Source: Geobacillus icigianus | Lineage (GTDB): Bacteria; Bacillota; Bacilli; Bacillales; Anoxybacillaceae | Direction of reading: 5' to 3' | NCBI RefSeq assembly: GCF_000750005.1 | Contig: NZ_JPYA01000138.1 | Coordinates: forward strand, 1 to 25,895 | Length of the DNA: 25,895 nucleotides | Part shown: positions 21,091-25,895 of the stretch, piece by piece | How positions within the stretch are numbered: position 1 is the stretch's first letter | Layout: each line of letters starts with the position of its first letter | Notes under the pieces: model-generated | The model's database searches: none | What the model was told of the DNA's origin: nothing | Seen by the model: only the letters and a program-made list of their open reading frames with translations | Made by a program: the position numbers and the translations under genes

Positions 21091-22373
21091 TATCGTTCCC
21101 CTCTTTCTCGTTTCAGCCGCATCTCAATGGCGCGCGCGTGCGCCTCCAGCCCCTCGAGGCGGGCAAACGCGGCGATTTTGTCGCCATGTTGTTTCAAGGC
21201 GGCTTCACTGTAAACGATCACGCTTGATTTTTTCACAAACTCATCGACGCTCAAGCCGCTTGAGAATCTGGCCGTGCCGTTGGTTGGCAGCACGTGGTTC
21301 GGCCCGGCGAAATAGTCGCCGACCGGCTCAGAGCTGAAGCGGCCAAAAAACATCGCCCCGGCATGGCGAAGTTTCCCTAACAGCGCCATTGGATCCGCCG
21401 TCATCACTTCCAAATGCTCGGGCGCCAGCTCATTGACCGCCTCAACGGCCTCATCAAGCGTCTCGGTCACATAAATGGCCCCGTAGGTTTCCAGCGCCGC
21501 TTGGGCGATCTCGCGGCGCGGCAGCGTCTCAAGCTGCCGTTCCACCTCGCTCGCCACCGCCAAGGCGAGCTTCATTGACGGCGTCACCAAGATGGCTGAC
21601 GCCCGCACGTCATGCTCGGCCTGTGACAACAAATCCGCCGCAATCTCATCCGGGCGGGCCGTCTCATCCGCGAGCACAACAATTTCGCTCGGCCCGGCGA
21701 TCATGTCGATCGCCACATGCCCGAACACTTCCCGTTTCGCCAACGCCACATAAATGTTGCCCGGTCCGAAAATTTTATCGACCGGCCGAATCGTTTCCGT
21801 TCCATACGCCAGCGCCGCGATCGCCTGCGCGCCGCCGACTTTGTAAATTTCCGCCACCCCAAGTTCATACGCCGCCGCCAGCACCCCAGCCGGCAGCGTG
21901 CCGTTTTTGTTTGGCGGCGAGGTGATGACAATCCGCTTCACTCCCGCCACTTGCGCAGGAATGACGTTCATCAGCACGGACGACGGATAGGCGGCCGTCC
22001 CGCCCGGCACATACAGCCCGACGGCGTCAAGCGGCGTCACCTTTTGCCCGAGAATCGTGCCGTCTTCGTTCGTCATCCACCATGATTGGCGCTTTTGCCG
22101 CTCGTGATAGGCGCGAATGTGGGCCGCCGCTTCGCGAATGATCTCCAGCGTCTCTGCGCTCATGGACGCATGCGCGCGCTCCATTTCCGCTTCCGTCACC
22201 CGCAGCGAATCCAGCGTGACGCCGTCAAACCGTTCCGTATATTCTTTCAGCGCCGCATCGCCCCGGGCGCGCACCGCGGCGATGATATCGAGCACGGCTC
22301 GGCGCTGCTCCTCCGTTCCGCTTTCAATCGTCCGCCTTAGCGAGACGCCGCCTTGGATTCGTTCGATTTTCAT
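21090..22373 (-). CDS. hisD: Histidinol dehydrogenase
   Basis: Zn enzyme oxidising L-histidinol to histidine in two NAD-dependent steps, the end of the pathway. The 427-aa product has Zn ligands Gln251 and His254 (SQAEHD), Asp353 and His412, and the catalytic Glu319-His320 pair (ELAPEHLEV). The signature region spans [18 protein letters not shown]. The ATG at 22373 has AAAGGAG 7 nt upstream and gives the family length. A GTG at 22460 overlaps the hisG stop as GTGA and would add 29 basic residues, which I regard as unlikely. It lies 83 bp after hisG and overlaps hisB by 1 bp. Confidence 0.97.
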   Translation of the reverse strand: MKIERIQGGVSLRRTIESGTEEQRRAVLDIIAAVRARGDAALKEYTERFDGVTLDSLRVTEAEMERAHASMSAETLEIIREAAAHIRAYHERQKRQSWWMTNEDGTILGQKVTPLDAVGLYVPGGTAAYPSSVLMNVIPAQVAGVKRIVITSPPNKNGTLPAGVLAAAYELGVAEIYKVGGAQAIAALAYGTETIRPVDKIFGPGNIYVALAKREVFGHVAIDMIAGPSEIVVLADETARPDEIAADLLSQAEHDVRASAILVTPSMKLALAVASEVERQLETLPRREIAQAALETYGAIYVTETLDEAVEAVNELAPEHLEVMTADPMALLGKLRHAGAMFFGRFSSEPVGDYFAGPNHVLPTNGTARFSSGLSVDEFVKKSSVIVYSEAALKQHGDKIAAFARLEGLEAHARAIEMRLKRERGER

Positions 22374-22456
22374 GGCTTTTCTCCTTTCCATCCGATGGCT
22401 TTTTGGACGCTTTCCCCGTCTTTTGCGTCTCTCGTCTATGCACCGTTCCGTTTGCC

Positions 22457-23080
22457 TCACCGCTCGGGAATGACCGCCGCGAGCCGATCGACCAGCCGCT
22501 CGATCTCCCCGCTGTTTAACCGGTAGCTAGCCGGATTGGCAATCAGGCGCGACGTCACCTCGGCGATTCGTTCAAGCTCGACAAGCCCGTTTTCTTTCAA
22601 CGTCCGCCCCGTGGAAACGATGTCCACAATCCGGTCGGCTAGACCTATGAGCGGAGCGAGTTCAATCGATCCGTTCAGGCGGATGATTTCCACTTGCTCG
22701 CCTTGTTCGCGAAAATACGTCGACGCGATGTTCGGATATTTCGTCGCCACCCTTGGGGCGATTTCATTCATCTTGACGCCGGGCAGCCCGGCGACGGCCA
22801 GATGGCAGCGGCTGATGCGCAAATCGAGCAACTCATAGACGTTTCGTTCTTCCTCCATTAAGACATCTTTTCCCGCTATGCCTAAATCCGCCACCCCGTG
22901 TTCCACATACGTCACCACATCCATCGGTTTCGCCAAAATAAAGCGCATTTGTTCCTCAGTGACATCAATGACGAGCTTGCGCGATTCGGCAAACTCCGGC
23001 GGCAGCGCATAATCCGCTCGGCGCAGCAGCTCGACCGCCTCGTCAAAAATGCGTCCTTTCGGCATCGCAATCGTCAGCAT
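22457..23080 (-). CDS. hisG: ATP phosphoribosyltransferase, short-form catalytic subunit
   Basis: First and feedback-regulated step: ATP plus PRPP to phosphoribosyl-ATP. The 207-aa product begins [18 protein letters not shown]. It has the PRPP-binding signature [14 protein letters not shown] (about 153-166). It lacks the C-terminal ACT-like regulatory domain of long HisG, so it should work as a HisG-HisZ hetero-octamer (established for short forms); hisZ is directly upstream. The ATG at 23080 has GGGAGGAAG upstream. The 160-bp gap from hisZ contains a 9-bp hairpin. Confidence 0.97.
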   Translation of the reverse strand: MLTIAMPKGRIFDEAVELLRRADYALPPEFAESRKLVIDVTEEQMRFILAKPMDVVTYVEHGVADLGIAGKDVLMEEERNVYELLDLRISRCHLAVAGLPGVKMNEIAPRVATKYPNIASTYFREQGEQVEIIRLNGSIELAPLIGLADRIVDIVSTGRTLKENGLVELERIAEVTSRLIANPASYRLNSGEIERLVDRLAAVIPER

Positions 23081-23107
23081 CCCGTCTTCCTCCCTGCTTG
23101 TCGTCAT

Positions 23108-23134
23108 GCGTCAGCGCCACGCTCTCGCTAACGC
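23108..23134 (-). promoter_or_regulatory. Stem-loop between hisZ and hisG
   Basis: On the minus strand, GCGTTAGCG (23134-23126) pairs with CGCTGACGC (23116-23108) over 9 bp including one T-G pair, around a 9-nt loop. It sits 28 nt before the hisG ATG with no U-tract. It could stabilise the hisG mRNA end or modulate expression relative to hisZ (inference). Confidence 0.5.
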
Positions 23135-23240
23135 CCCTTCCGTCAAACCGCCATCCCTTTAAAGATTGCGGCACGCCCGTCCGCAGGTGCGAACCAGCGG
23201 GTTGAATGGCTGTTGTCCGCGTTCTCCCACGTCGTGACGC

Positions 23241-24425
23241 TCATTGCCCCTCGCGCCCGCTTCGGCCAAGCAAATAGACGATCGACCGATAGCGCTGGCT
23301 GTAGGCGTCAATATCGCGAATGCCGGCGATATGCTGCAAGACGACGCGGCGCCCTTCCGCCCGTTTCGCCTCGGCGAGCTCGACCGCCTCCGCCAACCGC
23401 TCTTGGCTGAACACGATGCACTCGATCTCCTCGCGCACATCCGTCTCGCCAACCGCCTCGATCAGCCGATCGATGCGCAGGCCAAACCCCGTCGCCGGCG
23501 CCGGGCGGGAAAACTTCGCCAGCAACTCATCATACCGCCCGCCGTTGCCGATCGGGAATCCCACTTGCTCGGCGTACACTTCAAACAAAATGCCGGTGTA
23601 ATAGCTCATATGGCTGACCAACGCCATATCGAGCTTCACCGCCTCGGCCACCCCATACGTCTCAAGCGCCGCAAACAGAGAGGCCACCTCATCGGCGGCT
23701 TGCTGCCCTTCCCCGCTCGAAGCCAGCGCTTTCGCCGCTTCGATCGCCTCGCGGCCGCCGCGCAAGGAAAGAAGATCCAACAGCCGCTTTTGATCGATCG
23801 ACGAAAGCGGCAGCGACTTCACATGCTCGCGATAGCCGACATAATTTTTTTCATATAAGAAGCGGCGCAGCACACTCGCCCGCTCTTCATTCCCTAAAAT
23901 CTCCAAAAAGAGCGCATTGACATAACCGATATGGCCGATGGCCACCGAAAAGCGGCCAAGCCCTACGCGCTTCAGCAGTGCGGCCATTAAGCTGATCACC
24001 TCGGCGTCGGCCGCCACCGTGCCATCGCCGATCAGCTCGACGCCGATCTGCTCAAACTCCGCTGGCCGCCCGCCTTCGCGCTGCTGGGCGCGAAACACGT
24101 TGGCGTTGTACGCCAACCGGAGCGGGTTGCCGTCCTCATACAGCCTTGACGCCGCCACGCGGGCGATCGGCGCCGTCATATCGGGCCGCAGTACGAGCGT
24201 GTGCCCTTGCTGGTCCAAGAGCTTAAACAGCCGATGATCGGCGATCGCCGACGCCGCGCCGACCGTTTCATAATACTCAAGCGTCGGCGTTTCGATAAAC
24301 TCATAGCCCCAGCGCTCGATTTCTTCCGCCATCACCGAGCGCACCTGCTTTTTCATTTCATATAAAAACGGCAGCGTATCGCGCATGCCTAACGGTTTCT
24401 CAAACATGAACAGCCTTTTTGCCAT
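23241..24425 (-). CDS. hisZ: ATP phosphoribosyltransferase regulatory subunit HisZ
   Basis: Catalytically inactive paralogue of histidyl-tRNA synthetase that activates short HisG and transmits histidine feedback. The 394-aa product starts MAKRLFMFEKPLGMRDTLPF. It keeps class II synthetase folds such as VLRPDMTAPIARVAASRLY (motif 2 region) and GGRYDELLAKF, and lacks a typical anticodon-binding domain. The ATG at 24425 lies after AAAGGGCGTGGGG; the frame is open to 24644, but that part contains the operon promoter. It is the first gene of the his operon. Confidence 0.96.
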   Translation of the reverse strand: MAKRLFMFEKPLGMRDTLPFLYEMKKQVRSVMAEEIERWGYEFIETPTLEYYETVGAASAIADHRLFKLLDQQGHTLVLRPDMTAPIARVAASRLYEDGNPLRLAYNANVFRAQQREGGRPAEFEQIGVELIGDGTVAADAEVISLMAALLKRVGLGRFSVAIGHIGYVNALFLEILGNEERASVLRRFLYEKNYVGYREHVKSLPLSSIDQKRLLDLLSLRGGREAIEAAKALASSGEGQQAADEVASLFAALETYGVAEAVKLDMALVSHMSYYTGILFEVYAEQVGFPIGNGGRYDELLAKFSRPAPATGFGLRIDRLIEAVGETDVREEIECIVFSQERLAEAVELAEAKRAEGRRVVLQHIAGIRDIDAYSQRYRSIVYLLGRSGREGQ

Positions 24426-24459
24426 GTCCCCACGCCCTTTATCAAAATACTTTAGTTTG

Positions 24460-24488
24460 CTAATATGGTAGAGAAGTGAAGTTATTAG
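24460..24488 (-). promoter_or_regulatory. Inverted repeat over the his transcription start
   Basis: CTAATA (24460-24465) and TATTAG (24483-24488) are 17 bp apart, immediately downstream of the -10 box and covering the predicted start. It may be an operator or a 5' leader hairpin. I know of no matching regulator motif. Confidence 0.4.
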
Positions 24489-24489
24489 T

Positions 24490-24518
24490 AGTTTACTCCT
24501 TTGCGGCCATAGCGTCAA
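24490..24518 (-). promoter_or_regulatory. Probable promoter of the his operon
   Basis: On the minus strand, TTGACG (24518-24513), a 17-bp spacer and TAAACT (24495-24490). The predicted start is near 24483, giving a 58-nt leader to hisZ. It overlaps the stop codon of the upstream small gene. Confidence 0.65.
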
Positions 24519-24744
24519 GAGGAAACGCGCCATCAACAACAAATCGGTTTGGAATCGGGATGACCGTGACCAATTCAGGCACATCATACAGCACATGCTC
24601 GGTAAGGAAAAACTGGGCAAGCGTCGAAAAGGGAGGCTTATCACTGTCCAACTCGATCGGCTGCAGTCGAAATGACTCTTCGTTTCGGTTCGGGTCGATT
24701 GGCGGTGGTTGGAAAAACGAACGTTGATACCACTTCATCATCAT
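24493..24744 (-). CDS. Hypothetical protein, 83 aa
   Basis: Not recognised. The product starts MMMKWYQRSFFQPPPIDPN, is rich in Pro, Phe and acidic residues, and has no membrane segment, signal peptide or cysteine. The middle, FSTLAQFFLTEHVLYDVPEL, could form a helix followed by strands. The ATG at 24744 has AAAAGGATG about 6 nt upstream, supporting a real gene; the frame is open to 24777. It ends at the his promoter -10 and may be read through into hisZ. No terminator separates them. Confidence 0.6.
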   Translation of the reverse strand: MMMKWYQRSFFQPPPIDPNRNEESFRLQPIELDSDKPPFSTLAQFFLTEHVLYDVPELVTVIPIPNRFVVDGAFPLDAMAAKE

Positions 24745-24821
24745 ATTTGCATCCTTTTTACGTAAAATATAGATCAAAGGCTAGACTCAAGATACCCCAT
24801 ATTTCATTCTAAAAAATCAGT

Positions 24822-24885
24822 GTTGACGCGCCATGTCAACTTCGTGATGTCCTCCCGCATGACGGAGACAGCCATCAAGGACATC
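24822..24885. repeat. Two inverted repeats upstream of the small gene
   Basis: GTTGAC-N7-GTCAAC at 24822-24840 and GATGTCCT-N24-AGGACATC at 24846-24885 are both perfect. The surrounding bases 24745-24893 contain no supported gene. They may be remnants of a mobile element or operator sites. Confidence 0.5.
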
Positions 24886-24893
24886 CATGCAGG

Positions 24894-25088
24894 GTGTTGT
24901 CGATCTCACACCAAAAGGCAGTGGCCATTCCAAACCAAATGCAGCCTATAAGCAAAATTCGCATTTTCAAACCTAAAAAAGCAAAGGACGGCGTTTTCAA
25001 ATTAACAAGCGAACAAATGGACCTGATTGACGAAAAAATCTGTAGGATGTACACTAAACTTAGAGAAGATCCAGAAAACCGTTCTTGA
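24894..25088 (+). CDS. Weak candidate or remnant coding region, up to 64 aa
   Basis: Open frame beginning GTG with no good Shine-Dalgarno. Its second half looks protein-like: ISKIRIFKPKKAKDG, then FKLTSEQMDLIDEKICRMYT, a basic stretch followed by an amphipathic helix. It is not recognised. The stop is followed at once by a hairpin with a T-rich tail, so it may be the 3' end of a decayed gene in the AT-richer accessory stretch. Confidence 0.25.
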   Translation: MLSISHQKAVAIPNQMQPISKIRIFKPKKAKDGVFKLTSEQMDLIDEKICRMYTKLREDPENRS

Positions 25089-25110
25089 CACTTCTGTCAA
25101 ATTTTCTTTT
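25085..25110 (+). terminator. Weak terminator-like hairpin
   Basis: TTGACA-CTTC-TGTCAA (25085-25100) is a perfect 6-bp stem with a 4-nt loop. ATTTTCTTTT follows. It overlaps the stop codon of the weak plus-strand frame. The stem is AT-rich, so efficiency would be low. Confidence 0.4.
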
Positions 25111-25150
25111 CATAAGATTCGGAAAACAAGCATACGATAAATAATGCCCT

Positions 25151-25169
25151 TTGAGTTCCTTGAACTCAA
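25151..25169. repeat. Perfect inverted repeat
   Basis: TTGAGTTC-CTT-GAACTCAA, 8-bp arms with a 3-nt spacer. A further hairpin CCGC-ATGT-GCGG lies at 25200-25211. No gene is associated with either. Confidence 0.5.
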
Positions 25170-25220
25170 GTGCGGCCAAAAATATTTTTTAACTGAACGC
25201 CGCATGTGCGGTCCAAAAGG

Positions 25221-25250
25221 AAAAGCCGTCCCGTTGTGGGACGGCTTTTT
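25221..25250. terminator. Strong bidirectional rho-independent terminator
   Basis: AAAAGCCGTCCC (25221-25232) pairs with GGGACGGCTTTT around GTTGT. T-tracts follow on both strands (TTTTTA on plus, TTTTCCTTTTGG on minus). No intact gene ends directly at it, so it may have belonged to a lost gene. Confidence 0.85.
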
Positions 25251-25373
25251 ACGTGTTTCGCTGACTTTGCATCTTGTGAACTCTCCCTTATACACCTTCA
25301 CCGAAAGTTGTTATTCCCATTCTCACCTAAACAGGTTAGACATGAAAAGCCCAATATCGTTTATCATATAGGC

Positions 25374-25514
25374 ATGTACATGCGACGAGCCACACGCAAA
25401 AACAAAGACGGAACGACCGTAGCGTATCTCCAGCTTGCTCACAACGAATAGGATCCGAAGGCCAAATGGACGAAAGCGAAGGTGATGGGGATGGGAGGAA
25501 TTTTGTTTGCCTAG
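25374..25514 (+). pseudogene. Remnant of an IS1634-like (IS4 superfamily) transposase N-terminus
   Basis: The frame reads MYMRRATRKNKDGTTVAYLQ then LAHNE, a TAG stop at 25449-25451, then in frame DPKAKWTKAKV and a second stop at 25512. The R-KNKDG-V-YLQLAHN start resembles IS1634-family transposases common in Geobacillus (from memory of the family, not searched). In relatives a residue such as Trp follows the LAHNE-like motif, so the first stop looks like a nonsense change. The DDE catalytic core is missing entirely. No terminal inverted repeats were identified. Confidence 0.55.
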
Positions 25515-25569
25515 TGATCGTCGAACTCAGGTAAACAATTCCCTCACTTTTTCTGGCCCCTCATTTTTC

Positions 25570-25606
25570 CAAACCAAAACCCGCCCCGTTCAATCGGAAG
25601 GCGGTT
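25570..25606 (-). terminator. Possible terminator after the VanZ-like gene
   Basis: On the minus strand, AACCGCC (25606-25600) pairs with GGCGGGTT (25585-25578) with one bulged G around a 14-nt loop. TTTTGGTTTGG follows. It lies about 65 nt beyond the VanZ-like stop. Confidence 0.4.
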
Positions 25607-25630
25607 CGTTCGTGCGAACGATGCGCATCG
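25607..25630. repeat. Two overlapping palindromes
   Basis: CGTTCG-TG-CGAACG (25607-25620) overlaps the perfect 12-bp palindrome CGATGCGCATCG (25619-25630). A GC-rich stretch with CCCGC and GCGGG follows to 25660. No coding function is seen. Confidence 0.5.
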
Positions 25631-25672
25631 GGCAGCCCGCGGCCACCGCCCCGGGCGGGACGAAATGATAAG

Positions 25673-25895
25673 CTATTCCTTGAATCTCAAGTTGTTTGTA
25701 AAACGTGATAAATCAACATTCCTTTCAATTGAAGGAATCGTGATCCGATATATGAGGTAACCAAATTGTCCCCCCAATGTGTTCAATATCACATCATCGA
25801 CATCTACTGCTTTATAATGATAATTTAATATCAAAGAAATGAAAAACTGCATAGATTCAATCATGAATGAGCATAAACAAACAATGAAAGATACT
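25673..25895 (-). CDS. VanZ-like family protein, C-terminal part (5' end outside window)
   Basis: The frame is open from the window edge and ends at TAG (25675-25673), giving 73 visible residues. The segment SFIVCLCSFMIESMQFFISL looks like a transmembrane helix with the IE-Q-F pattern of VanZ proteins. It is followed by VDVDDVILNTLGGQFGYLIY, matching the VanZ core D-DD-ILNTLGG--GY. VanZ confers low-level teicoplanin resistance in enterococci, but most chromosomal homologues have unknown roles, so no resistance function is claimed. Base composition is AT-richer than the his operon. A start codon cannot be assigned; the ATG at 25864 is internal to the helix. Confidence 0.75.
   Translation of the reverse strand, partial: VSFIVCLCSFMIESMQFFISLILNYHYKAVDVDDVILNTLGGQFGYLIYRITIPSIERNVDLSRFTNNLRFKE

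Noticed and set aside
24426..24483. T-box or histidine leader-peptide attenuator before hisZ
   Set aside because: The 58-nt leader is too short, has no T-box sequence, no run of His codons and no terminator hairpin.
25190..25250. Group II intron or IS605-type end
   Set aside because: The hairpin CCGC-ATGT-GCGG and the nearby terminator do not match the domain V consensus, and no reverse transcriptase or TnpA/TnpB sequence is present.
25144..25371. 75-codon plus-strand open frame starting in the palindrome
   Set aside because: It runs through the strong terminator hairpin, has no Shine-Dalgarno sequence, and its composition is not protein-like.

Overview
The window looks like a chromosomal segment of a thermophilic Bacillaceae, most likely Geobacillus (inference). 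It is GC-rich for a Firmicute. Its glycolytic enzymes have the lengths and motifs of the well-studied G. stearothermophilus enzymes (GapA 335 aa, PGK 394 aa, cofactor-independent PGM 511 aa with Ser62). Gene order follows the Bacillus subtilis chromosome. Nearly everything is on the minus strand; clpP is the one clear plus-strand housekeeping gene.

Layout, right to left for minus-strand transcription. (1) 24.4-17.2 kb: complete histidine operon hisZ-G-D-B-H-A-F-IE, compact except for a 552-bp gap between hisB and hisH. That gap is filled by eight tandem units of 54-57 bp and is the most unusual structure in the window. (2) 17.0-14.1 kb: TPR protein gene (yvcD-like), a gap with two diverged 74-bp repeats, then trxB behind a promoter with an Spx-type AGCA element. 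(3) 13.9-10.2 kb: yvcI-rapZ-yvcK-whiA-crh, a cell-envelope/carbon-control cluster. (4) 9.4-10.1 kb: clpP on the plus strand, its -35 box embedded in a CtsR operator, sharing a bidirectional terminator with crh. (5) 9.1 kb: tRNA-Arg(CCG) with its own promoter and terminator. (6) 8.9-7.3 kb: rpoN (sigL) and a small glutaredoxin-like gene. (7) 7.3-0.1 kb: cggR-gap-pgk-tpiA-gpmI-eno, the lower glycolytic operon, with a near-consensus promoter, a tandem CggR operator downstream of it, a second promoter before pgk and a terminator after eno.

How it works together: CggR should block transcription of its own operon unless fructose-1,6-bisphosphate is abundant, while pgk-tpiA-gpmI-eno also have a constitutive-looking promoter. 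Crh (Gln15, Ser46) is the catabolite co-repressor HPr paralogue. The short HisG needs HisZ, and both are present.

The right end (24.75-25.9 kb) is different: AT-richer, with an unrecognised small gene, several palindromes, a strong terminator, a decayed transposase N-terminus resembling the IS1634 family, and the C-terminal part of a VanZ-like protein running off the edge. It looks like an accessory junction next to the his operon. I saw no CRISPR array, rRNA, intact mobile element or defence system. The strongest candidates for something undescribed are the hisB-hisH tandem array and the dual-use stem-loop/promoter between gap and pgk.
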